A stretch of DNA of 64,000 nucleotides from Pelodera strongyloides (lineage: Eukaryota > Nematoda > Chromadorea > Rhabditida > Rhabditidae). Every line of letters starts with the position of its first letter. The stretch's first letter is position 1. Position numbers and translations under genes: made by a program. Location: positions 51,001 to 115,000 of the forward strand of contig JAANDG010000313.1 in NCBI GenBank assembly GCA_036852015.1. Direction: 5' to 3'. Shown in pieces: positions 28,301 through 38,800 of this stretch. The notes below the pieces were generated by a model. The model had not been told where the DNA came from and ran no database searches. It saw only the letters and a program-made list of their open reading frames with translations.

Positions 28301-30822
28301 TTATATGGGTGGGGGGGGGGGTCCTATTGGTCAATATAGGATGATTTTCCATTGTTATATGTATTGTGTTCTGGTGTAAACAGCAAATCTCTGAAGTTCC
28401 ATTGGATATTAAAACTAACAATTTGAGCTGAAGCTACTTCTGTCGAAATCTGACCACTTTGTATGGCCCAGTCTTTTAGGCTTACGGGCGCACCGACACT
28501 GAAACCTTTGGACAGATTATTTGCGACTTTGGATACTACAAGACATGTGGCTCGCCTACCCTCTGGCAGAAAGGTCATATTTTCTGATACGATTGGTGAG
28601 CACCACCTTTCTTATTGAAAGTTTTTACAGTGTTATGTTTAGCGTACGCTCTTCCGGTGTTACGCGGAATAGCGTATCACCATGCCTTCATAAAGTCGTC
28701 TGTCACATGTCATTGCGGAGGTTTTTGCATTTCAACGACGCCAGGAGCCATGGTTTAATTGTGTTAATTAAGAAGGAGCCACTTCAAGGAAAGCGATTTG
28801 TGTACTAGTAAAATCTAGCCTGTTTATATTATAGGCTTCTTGTCCGACCTGCCCGTTCATCTGTTCGCCGCGTTTCATTCCACGTTGAGACATGTCAATA
28901 AGGCGGTGAGCGTGAGCAGCTTTTCTGAACTTTCATTTGGATATTTGTAGTAGATGTGTATCTGGTTATCACTCTTGTTATGTATAAGTAATAAAGTAAG
29001 TAGATATCTAACAATTTGAAAGTCTGCGTACTACCCTTTTCGCTTCAAAGTTTGGCGACTCCTTAGGGCCCTTAGTGTGGAGTTCAAAGTTCTGGTTAGG
29101 CTTCGGAAGATGTGTGTTGTGAAAATGCGATTTGTGCACCCACAGTTAGGTCATTTAAAAATCGACATAGTGAAAAGTAGGTTGAATTTTGTAACTTGTA
29201 ACTTTCAGAGCGTGATTTTGCATCTACGCGACGTGAGTAATCCGGACTGGAGGGTACAATCCGAGCATGTGAGTATGAATCATTAAAATGATAGTGTAGT
29301 GTAATGCTGATAAATAAAGTTGTGAGTGACTACAATAAACCGTGAACAAGCGTACATTCATTTCTCTACACGATTAAAGGAGATTGCTTAGGTATTGGAA
29401 ACGTTACATAATCTGAATGTTGACGAATCGAGTACACGTGTGATTACTGTGGATAATAAAGTGAGTTTGTGGTGCTGCTCTATTGTGCAATAAGTTTTAG
29501 CTTTTTGTTTGTATTGATTGTGATTGATAGATTAATTACTGCGCGAATTATTATCCCTGGGATATTATTATGTCCTGGGTCGACTTGATCAGACTTGAAC
29601 GTCCAAGTCCAACGTCCAACTTTTATTCGCCTGACTACTCACTTGCGTAAACAGTAACCGATTGTTTCTATTAGGTGGACAAATTGCCTGCGAAGCACGT
29701 GAGTGATGTAGCAGATGCGATGGCAGTTTCGTGCATGACTGGAGAAGGCCTGCAGAAGCTTATTGAGATGGTTGATACGGTGAGTTATTTAAGACGGTAT
29801 ACATCATTGATTCTAATGTTTCTTAGGTACGCAACTAGCAATAACATTATACAGTACGCACATTGTACTAGTACTAGTCCAATTTTTACAGTCCAACAGT
29901 TTTAGGATAATGTTTTGTTTCTTCCTGTTGGTTCGACGCACTCTATTCTTGAGTGTTCTGTGTACTATGAAAATGTTTGAATTTGTCAGGGTTACGATAC
30001 AGGGTCTTTATAATATGAAGTAGTTTTGTTGTTGAAGATTACTGTAGTGTAGACGGACCCTATAACCTATAGTGATCTCTGGTGGAGGTCAAACTTTCAT
30101 ATTCTGGTTAACAATTACTAATAATGCGAGCGTTAGTAAGAACATATAATACTTTGGCAGGGATTCATGTAATGACGTTACCGATCTATTTTTCTTTTCT
30201 ACCTTTTCACCTGTTGTACTTGCAGAAGGTGCTCGAGGTGTCGGGATGTCGTCCCAGAAGATTGGCTCTCAAGTATGATTCTCCGGCTATTTCGTACCTT
30301 TACAATCAGGGACTGGTCGTCACGGTGAGAACTTAACCATAGGAACTATGAGTTGGTCCTTATATGTTGACCTTTGAGTGAAATGATTTGAGACGGATGG
30401 TTTTTCCAACGTACTTACGCTAGGGAATTGCATTTCCATATATTGCATGTAAATGCTATAAATAGACTAGCTAGACAAGTCGCGCAGTATCGCGCATTTA
30501 TTTGCATGCACTACATGGGAATACAGGATCCAGAATACGTTTCAAAACCGGCTGTTATATCACTTTAATTGTTTTTGGATGTAATGTTGGCGGATTTACG
30601 AATTTACGACGCTCTGCCTACCGTATGCTTCACTCCTTATTATGGTTTATTTTTTTGAACTATACCAACAATGAAAAGTGAATGACGTAGTAATTGTTAA
30701 TTGTTTAGGAACCAGAGATCACGGACAAGCACCTCATATTTTCGGTGTTTATGACCGATGGGGAGTTTGAAAGATTCAAAAAGCACTCGGGAACCTTGAC
30801 GAAAAAGACTTACGTAAATTGA
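25330..30822 (+). CDS. GTPBP6: HflX-family GTPase, GTPBP6-like, probably mitochondrial
   Basis: Ribosome-associated GTPase; the mitochondrial homologue acts in mitoribosome assembly and recycling. Sixteen exons: 25330-25436, 25742-25823, 26073-26191, 26513-26597, 26855-26908, 27075-27205, 27523-27600, 27908-28001, 28209-28276, 28480-28595, 28835-28905, 29209-29268, 29392-29460, 29675-29779, 30226-30324, 30709-30822. They give 483 residues. The first 35 residues are Ser/Arg/Lys-rich with few acids (MTIYAKSFSSSIRFLWKK), as in a mitochondrial presequence. The HflX domain includes WGTGRIESL and the helical linker before the G domain. G-domain motifs: G1 GYTNAGKTS (261-269), switch block FATLDTT (287-293), G3 DTIGF (309-313), G4 NKVD (377-380). 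It ends at a short C-terminal domain. The start follows an acceptor-like site. The assignment is very secure; splice positions were read by eye. Confidence 0.95.
25672..25735 (-). repeat. tRNA-derived relic in GTPBP6 intron 1
   Basis: On the minus strand the segment carries a perfect T arm (GCGGG, TTCGATT, CCCGC), an exact B box GGTTCGATTCC and a tRNA-like 3' end, but the 5' half has lost a recognisable acceptor strand and A box. It shares CCAAAGATGCGGGTTC with the relic at 783-895. It lies within the intron between 25436 and 25742, so the peptide it appears to encode is not real. Confidence 0.65.
30376..30569. mobile_element. Diverged relative of the TTAA inverted-repeat element (GTPBP6 last intron)
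   Basis: The right end reads TTTCAAAACCGGCTGTTATA then CACTTTAA, recognisably like the ends of the elements at 35318 and 39532. A poorer left match (AGTGAAAT then GGTTTTT) lies about 190 bp upstream. Heavily decayed, so the left boundary is uncertain. Confidence 0.4.
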
Positions 30823-31028
30823 AAACGCTTAGGATGTTCTCTCTATGAAGTAGTATGGAAATATACTAACTATGTACATAACGGTAGTCCATTAAAAGGT
30901 TTGCGCTTGTTGTACTGTAGAACCGTATACTATTGTAGGAGATATGTAGGAGATAGATTTACGTTATTAGTAAATATGTGTCAGTGTTATTTATTGGTTT
31001 TAGTGATTGTTTTTCAGGTTGATAGATA

Positions 31029-31034
31029 AATAAA
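31029..31034 (+). terminator. Poly(A) signal of GTPBP6
   Basis: AATAAA, about 207 nt after the GTPBP6 stop and about 280 nt before the acceptor-like site (ending at 31314) that precedes the CZIB start. Confidence 0.5.
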
Positions 31035-31327
31035 CTTCTTTCCAAGAATCTGTCTTTAGCAAGTTATTCTAATGGTTATTTGCCAAACTTTTTTTTATTG
31101 AGTTTATTTTGTTTGGCCGTTAACTTTTATATGGAGGTTTTTTCGTAAAGCTATTTCAGTATTGTTAGTTGAGGTATTCCGTATTCATTGATATTTCGAA
31201 CTTTGTTGTATCGGTTAAAGGAAAAGATAACGTGCATCGAGTCGTGCATCCAGGCCAGACGGAACGGGAAAATTCAATAGATATTTCTCAATTAATCTCA
31301 ATTCTACTCTTTAGAAAGTGTTCGAAT

Positions 31328-33653
31328 ATGCCGATCATCTCTCTTGATCTGAAAGCCAATTTGGTGGGAGTGACCAATTTGAGACCGTTGAACACGGAGC
31401 ACTTTCGCTGGTTCATTAAGGTACGGATTACTGTAGGTCTACGAGTATTTCCGCCGGGACAAGTCACTAGAATACGTGTTTAAGAGGGTTTAACATATTT
31501 CTGTTTTTTTATATGTATTTTTACATTAACTCTTTATTCCATAAGTGTACATAATCATGTAGAGCAAAATAGAGAGATAAACACTGTGTTGCAGTGCAAA
31601 GGTTTATTCCGCATGATTCGAGTCCTGGGCTAATCCCAGGGTTCTTGTGAACAACGTTGTAATTATCATTTCTACATTGTGGCAATGGCGCGTGCTGTTG
31701 TTAATTTGTTTATTTTTTCGTTCAGGTAAAGTGTACGAACTGTGGTGAAGAGTCGACTACGTGGCAGTATATTACTTACGGGGTTGGTTTTCAATCCGAA
31801 TATTGGTTCATCTTTGTATACAAACTATATATGTGATTGTACTTCAGCTTCGAGTTAAGAAGAGAAATCATTTATCCTATTCTATGTGAATAGAAAAAAT
31901 CATTTATCCTATTCTATGTGAACAGAACTATAAAACCAAACAATATCACGCTAGCGAAGGATTTTTTTTGTTGCTAGAGTAGTGTGTCACTGAATGAGGA
32001 TGGATAATAACTAATAATTATGGATCATACAGTTCATTATCAATCCGTCGTTGGACTAATGGAGGTCGTGAAACATTTTGCTTTCCTTGAAAGTTGTTGA
32101 TTAGATTTTGTTGAACAAGGTGCGTGTTGCCGGTTTCACCCTGATGTATACATTTCCAAAATGTTGTTTGTGACCTAAAAATATTTGCACACCACATTAT
32201 ATCCTGGTTTCTTCCAAAGTCTACCAAAGCTTGAAACGCTTCCCACGCTAATATCCTCCTCTTCAGGAAGTGATGGAGGTCCCTGGCTCGCGTGGAGAGG
32301 CGCATTTGGTGCAAAAGTGCAAACTCTGCAGCAGACTCAACACGCTGAGTAGGTTTTTTTATTCGTGATATTAAGTATTACTGTATGTAACGCAGGGTAT
32401 AATTTCCGTGCGTGAATGGAGGTGCCTTTTTAGCTTAGTGATAGACCGCTTTCATAAAACAGCATGTTTCGCCCAAATATATAAATTTGGACAATTTTTT
32501 GTCGATATAGTTTTTCTTCAGTAACGCGCGGCAGTTTGTTTTATCGTCAATGTCATAACGTTATCTTTTTCCTATGTGCATTATGTTAATCTTTCTTGGT
32601 TTATGTTGGTCTAAACGGAAACTTGATAGACAGTTAAGTGAAAGGTACAGAGAGAGAGAGAAAGAGAGAGAGAGAGTGAGAGGAGAGAGAAGAGAGAAGC
32701 AAAGTAGCCAGTCCCTTTTAGCAATCAAGCCTGATTCAATCTCTGCGTACGATGGAGAGAAGAATGAGCAGCCACAGTCGCTCGTCAAGTTGGACTGTCG
32801 TGGAGTGGAGCCGTACGATTTTGAGCCCAGGGTTGGTGAGATCTTCCAGTTGTTTTGGTTTATGAAAGTAGTAGATTCCGTATTGGCTTGACCAACTTTA
32901 TTGATTTCCTAGCTACTTGTAGCTGTATTGTGTAAGCTAGTTAGTGACTATGGGCTACTGTATTGGTTGTCAATTTGGAGTGGGAGAGCTGTGTGAGAGG
33001 GGTAATCATTGGCTAGATCATTAGACTCGAGTTTATTCTAGAAAAAGCAGGGAGTCTGAAAGCTCGGCAGGTGTCTATCCTTTGAAGTATTATTATGCTG
33101 GACATCCCAAATGGAGAGACCCAACTTGCTGATTCCTATTCTATTTTTATTTCAGAATGGTTGGATTTGCGAGGGAATCGAGTCGGGCACCAAGTTTGAT
33201 GATATTGACCTGTCGGAAATGGTGAGTATTTCAGAATTGAGGCATTATTGGAAATTCTGAGATTCGTACACTTTGTCGGATTTTGAGTGGGTGAGGTACT
33301 GTATTTACGGCATTTACGCGATCATGGGAAAGTAGAGAGTAGAGATTGCGATTTGGGGTATTGATAAGGTATTTTCCTAAAGGAACGCTTTGATATTGGG
33401 TAGTGGTTTATTTATGGATGAAAACACATTGTATCAGCACTTAAAGCTCTTTTGTCTTTCGATGCTATACATTTCTAGTGTTTCGAGATAGTTCTTGTTA
33501 TGTAGTTGGTTCACCGACCTTGACTTTTTTTGGTTACTTTTTCTCCATAAGTTTCTCGTTTAGGAATGGTCCGACTATGATGAGAAGGCGAGTGAAGCCG
33601 TTGAGATTAACGAGATTTCGGCCGAGTTTAATGTGGTCCGTGGAGCGAAGTAG
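31328..33653 (+). CDS. CZIB: CXXC-motif zinc-binding protein, CZIB (C1orf123/UPF0587) family
   Basis: Small eukaryotic zinc-binding protein of poorly defined function. Six exons: 31328-31420, 31726-31782, 32267-32352, 32705-32831, 33156-33221, 33564-33653, giving about 172 residues (human about 160). The start MPIISLDLKANLVGVTNLRP is typical of the family. Two zinc-ligand pairs are intact: KCTNCGE (C34, C37) and KCKLCS (C68, C71). Later family blocks are CRGVEPYDF, EGIESGTKFDDIDLSE and WSDYDEKA. Exon 4 is the weak point: its acceptor lies in a purine tract (GA repeat at 32650-32700) and could be at 32704 or 32707, or tied to a donor at 32348 instead of 32352. An acceptor-like CTCTTTAG ends at 31314, 13 nt before the ATG. 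It lies 505 bp downstream of GTPBP6 on the same strand. Confidence 0.92.
31866..31928. repeat. Tandem 32-bp duplication in a CZIB intron
   Basis: Two nearly identical copies of AATCATTTATCCTATTCT plus about 13 further bases, differing at one or two positions. Recent duplication inside the intron between 31782 and 32267. Confidence 0.85.
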
Positions 33654-35768
33654 ATAAGCTATCCTGGTTCCCTATCCTTATTAGGCTACAGTACCCCATA
33701 ATATTCCTAAATTGTCCTACTGTAGGTTAAAAGGAGGAAATTTCTTATGTATGTGTTGCACCCTTTCCTTTATGTGACTTCGAATGTTCAGACGTTCTCT
33801 ATTTTTAGTAGTTACTTTTTTACACTTGCCGCTTTTACTCTAGGAATTTGTATTGTTTTTCTAGGAATTTGTATTGTTTTTTAGTCGCAAATGTATAAAT
33901 TTATGTTTTTTTTTTGTAAATAGGAATATTCCCCGTGAACTTGAACTTGAACTTGTTTATAGCTCTGTATTACAGTTGCATAGTTGCATTGGTTTTTAAA
34001 TTCTTATGTGTTATATTCCATGTTGCATACCGGTTCATTCTTTGGTTTATGTCCCCGTTTCTTGTTTTATGTAAATATGAATGAAATATGAACGTCTATT
34101 CACTTGAAGTTGAACATTTTTTTATTGGATTCACAACAAGAATACATGGCAATAAGGGTGAACGGAGAGAAGAAAGAGTACACGAATTTTTGGTCACTAG
34201 CCGTATGATGTAGTAATGTTGGAGGAGATTACTGTAGCAACAGTTAAAGGGACAGGCCCATCAAAATAAACATATATTTACGATTTCATGTTATTTTTTA
34301 TTAGCAGCATTTATTACAATATATACACACTAATTTTTCTCCACATTCACCCCGGGGAACTTTTTTACGCCGAGCCCAACTCATAAGGGTTACCGTAGCG
34401 GCTAGGGTAACGTTTGAAAAGGTAGAGAAAAACACAATAGTGATGAGTAGAACCAGTGTGTTAAAGGTACCGTAGCGGCTAATGCTTATAGTTTTTGTTA
34501 GTAAAATTTGCGACCTAATTATCAGCAGCTCACAAAATGCAATAAACAACAAAAAAGTGATAGGTGGCAATGTATCATAGCTATATCTATAAAAAAACAT
34601 TTAATTGACGATTTGCATTTGTGTAATAATGCATGGTGAAATCACCATTACAAGCAAAAAGTGGGCAGTCATAAATGCAGTACTGCGGATTGTAGGACAT
34701 TGTGGATTAAAAAAAAAAACAGAAAAGAGAAGCACCAGATCTACACATAGTGAAAAAATAGTAAAAAAGAGAGAAGGTTGAGACCACACCAACAAAACTT
34801 TCATGGTGCGCCGCGAAGACTTGCGCTTGGTTTTCGCATTTTTTTGTGCCCGAGCCTCGCCGCACACCTTGCACGCTTCATTGATTAATACAGGGGAATA
34901 GTTCCCTTAGGTAGGAGGTTACTCATTTATAACTATTGAATAAAAAGCAGGGGGTGCTAACAATTAATAGGGTTGTTAGCTGGTCTTGACTAGTTGACCA
35001 CTCAGCACATGAGATGAAATTGTGAGAAATACAATAGTAAAGTGGACTAGGTAATAGTAATTAATTTTTTGCACAAGAGGACTAGATGATCTCAGCGAAT
35101 CAATAAACAGAAATAGATGCGGCTACTACCTCTCGCACACGTTGACGCCGCAGCGGCGGCTCTGTGCGAAATGGCGCGTGACTGAATTTACTACACATGA
35201 CTAGAAATCATTCAGCAAATGGAAACATGGAATGTATTATATGTGAGTTCAATGTAGAAGTGAGGATCATGTGAGATGAAAATGAAAATGAGATCTTTGG
35301 TGTAGGAAAACAATTAAAGCGAAATACCGGCCGGGTTTTGAAACGCATCGGTATACCGTATACCTTATGCAAAAGAACATAAATTAGAATAAAAACAAAT
35401 TAGAATCGAGCTAAATTGGAGTAAATTAGCATAAATAAGTAAGAATTCAGTTGTCCACGATGCGTTTCAAAAACCGGCCAGTATTTCGCTTTAAAATAGT
35501 AAAATGAGAGAGAGACTCGGTGGCCAGTTCTACTCATATGTACCTTTAATCTTCAAGATAGACCCTGCCTTATGCAGACATGTTAATTAGCCTCTGTCCC
35601 ACTTAGTTTAGATACTTTCGTAGAACTGACCATTGAATGCGTACAATTTTTGGCAATGCACCTAACCAGTAGTGGAACAAGTATATAGTAAGGGCAACAT
35701 GGAAAGTTTCCTGTGAGACTTTCGACAAAATGAATTATAAAATTTTTCCTAAGATTTTTGACAGTAAA
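33654..35768. other. Convergent intergenic region between CZIB and egl-46
   Basis: Both flanking genes end here. The sequence is AT-rich. A tandem AGGAATTTGTATTGTTTTT pair lies near 33842-33885, and an AATAAA at 34266 could serve CZIB. One TTAA-flanked inverted-repeat element sits at 35318-35490. Two adjacent hydrophobic minus-strand frames (34301-34867) are discussed as a finding but not called a gene. Confidence 0.5.
35318..35490. mobile_element. 173 bp TTAA-flanked inverted-repeat element, copy 1
   Basis: Starts AGCGAAATACCGGCCGGG and ends with its near reverse complement CCGGCCAGTATTTCGCT. The inverted arms extend about 33 bp to CGATGCGTTTC. TTAA lies directly on both sides (35314-35317 and 35491-35494). 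No coding capacity. A second copy of exactly the same length is at 39532-39704. Confidence 0.88.
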
Positions 35769-35774
35769 TTTATT
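35769..35774 (-). terminator. Poly(A) signal of egl-46
   Basis: TTTATT on the plus strand gives AATAAA on the minus strand, about 31 nt beyond the egl-46 stop codon. Confidence 0.65.
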
Positions 35775-35804
35775 CGTTTGACGGTGAATTACAAACTCCA
35801 TCGT

Positions 35805-38800
35805 CTAAGTAGTTAGACTGGTCAGCGCTGAGGTGTTCAAGAGATTGTAGTTTTGGAAAATGTTTCGGGGCTCGAAATCGTTGGCTTCAAGCGCAGGTCC
35901 TAAGCCCAAGCCCTCTGAGCTCGTCGGCGGGGCCATGCATTGGGCCTGGTGGGCCTTCAGGTTCTTCTTTGATGGGAAGGTCTGCGAGCAGGTTGAGCAG
36001 ACCTGTGGAGAGGGAGTGTCACGGGGACGGTGCCATCGACGGTGAGACGCCAGGTTTGCAGGACAGGAGAAGACCTGGAAATTTATAAGGTTAATGGAAC
36101 TCGTGCTGGTGCTTTGGTTGTGAAGCTTACCCGTCAAACGAGTGCACATTTTCAATAATATGAAGGTTGACCACGAGCAGAAAAGATTTTAGTTTAGAAT
36201 TTTTGTTATAAATTCTTTCATAATTTGTTATAAATTCTTTCATAAATTCTTTTTTAGAATAATATTTTTATTTCAGTTTTTTTTTTACTTTTTGTTATAG
36301 ATATCGTTTATGAAAAAGAAGCCCCAATGTTATACCATCAGATCTCTTTGTTATATGCGACGTCAAATCGAACTTATGCATATTTCTTCTTGGAAAGCTA
36401 TTGCTTTTGGTTGACATTTTCCTTCTTTCTCTCCTCTCTTATATTTTCTCTCTCTCTCCCTCTCTCTCATCCCTCTCCATTTCCCTTATATCTATCTACC
36501 CGGAATTTTGCCCTCTGTACTTGTGATTCTGTTTATGCTTATGCTTTTGCCCTAATCGTCGTTGTTTATTCATGACCAATCTGCATATAAAGGTACACCT
36601 GTGACACCTGGCTGTAGGGTCTCACCTGTATCTCTCTATCTCTCTCATATACGCACACTATCTATCCAGAAGCTAACAATATTTTCGCAGTAGAAGCTAA
36701 AAGTCGCGTCTTCAAAGACCTATTCTCACCCCTGGAGGTCTTTGTGACATGCCGAGGTGGCAGAGAGAGGGGGGAGTCAGAGAGAGAGAGGGAGGGAGAG
36801 AGAGAGGGGGGAGAGAGAGGGAGCGGACGAGAAACATAGAGGGAGAAGAATCGAGAAGGAGAGATTGCCACTTAATTCATTGCAAGTTCGCAAATACACA
36901 ATAGATATGAATATAAAATTTCGTGTTAACCCTCGGGAGCACAAGCTCACAAGCATAATTCAGAATTCAGACTTTTTACCATAGTTGATTTACAGTGTAA
37001 CGCTAAAGTAAGTCAACATTGTTGTATCTCCATACATTCCATACATACACACAAGAGAAGCTACACGAAGCTAATTTCTTATACCTTATACTTTCCACGA
37101 GCTACTTTAAGAAAATAAGAAAGCTTACAGCGGGCCATTGTTCAAACATGCCATCGGCTTGCTGAGAGCATTGCTCACCCCAGGGAGCCAGTCCTTGAAG
37201 GCACCCGCGCCTTCCAGCTGAGGCTTATCCTCTTGAGCTGGGCCATTGACTCGCCATAAACAAGCGGATAGGGTGCCGCCCGCGGGCCAAATATCACTCA
37301 AAAAGTGCACTTGACACTGCTTTTTGGCAGATATATATGCCATAACAAGGAGCTCATACAGTGAGCAAACAAGGGGCAACCATGAGATTTGCTTAGATTA
37401 ATAATGAGATACAGACAGCTAGGATGAAGAGCCAGATTTATATTTACAACTTTATAACTTGTATATTGAAAACATGAATCGAGATTATTTTAATGGGCCA
37501 CTGCATGACATAAAAAATCGGTAGAAATTGGCCCATATTTAAAAAACCATTTTCACCGGCAATAAATTGCTAGTTTCTGGGATTCACAATAGCTTGTTGG
37601 GATTTCTAACAATTCCAGTTGGAAATATCAAGTGAACAATAAAACGTTCACACGCACGCGGGTAGCCCGGGTAGGATTACTTGACAAGCCTGCTTTTATA
37701 TTATAAACCGTTGTCTGGCTGCCATACGTGTCCAAAATAAGCGCTTGGAACAGATGGTTTCCTCGCAGGCGATTTGTTTTACGGTGTTCAGATTAGCGTG
37801 TGGCTGTCACGCGAAAAATTCGAAAGATGAGACGTGATTCATGCTGACAGGCGGGAATTACTGGGAATGATTACTGGGAACTAGGAATATATCTCTGGAA
37901 GGGGAACGTAACTGGGAATGCATTCCCGGGAAGTAAATCTTCAACAGTCCTGCGGTTTTCGCTCAGTTGTTCTTTGCTATTCAACAAAATGCACTACGGC
38001 GTGGTAGTCACATAAATTAGAGCCTAAATTATAACCGAAATTTTCGACGATTGAATAACCATACATAGTTCCTCCCAAGGTTTGTATTATCTGTTTTCGG
38101 CCACCAGAGCTAAGGAGTCAGTCAGACCGATCGTATTTTTTCTGCGGTGTGATATACGACACCGCTATAGCACAGATGGTGCGCAAATAGAAAAAGACGA
38201 TTTGGGGAATTTGATTCCTAATCAAAAATAGACTAAAGAGGCCAGAAATAAAGGGCAGACCTTTGACAGTCTGCTCGGGTTGGTTGATTAACTGAAATTT
38301 GCATACGCGCAGTGAAGTGCGACCGCATGCGCCTCGTCTGTGAGCATTCATGGGTAGTACGATAATATCTTCTCTTATTGTAACTACCCCACTTTCCCGG
38401 GGGTAAATCCTCCCCTCCCCGGGGAAAGTCTCCCAGGGATAAGTTATCTAACCGCCTACCTTCTCGCACTCCGGGCATTTGTATTCGTGATGGGCAATCC
38501 GGGGGCATTTATGCTGTGCCAATTGAAATACATCTTCATACTTTACACGGCAAAGACTGCAAACGCAGTCACCGATCACGTTGGGTATAGCTGAGATCTG
38601 CTTCCGAGATTCCTGAAAAGGAAAAGATAATTCATGAGGTATGGTATAGGATCCCATATGATGCCTAGTCTTGATGCTGTTGACTAGGGTCCAGTTAGGT
38701 AGCTGGCCCCCTTAGATACCAGCCTGTGTCCACTCTCTTTATTACTTTGCTTCAATGTTCTTTTGTATTTATTTACTCTTTATAACACAGGTTTCGGTAT

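Noticed and set aside
32018..32314. 98-codon minus-strand frame opposite CZIB exon 3
   Set aside because: It lies antisense to a conserved CZIB exon and intron, and I recognise no family.
37125..37379. 84-codon minus-strand frame in the egl-46 last intron
   Set aside because: The zinc finger joins cleanly from 38460 to 36074, so an exon here would split finger 2; no acceptor/donor pair keeps the frame convincingly.
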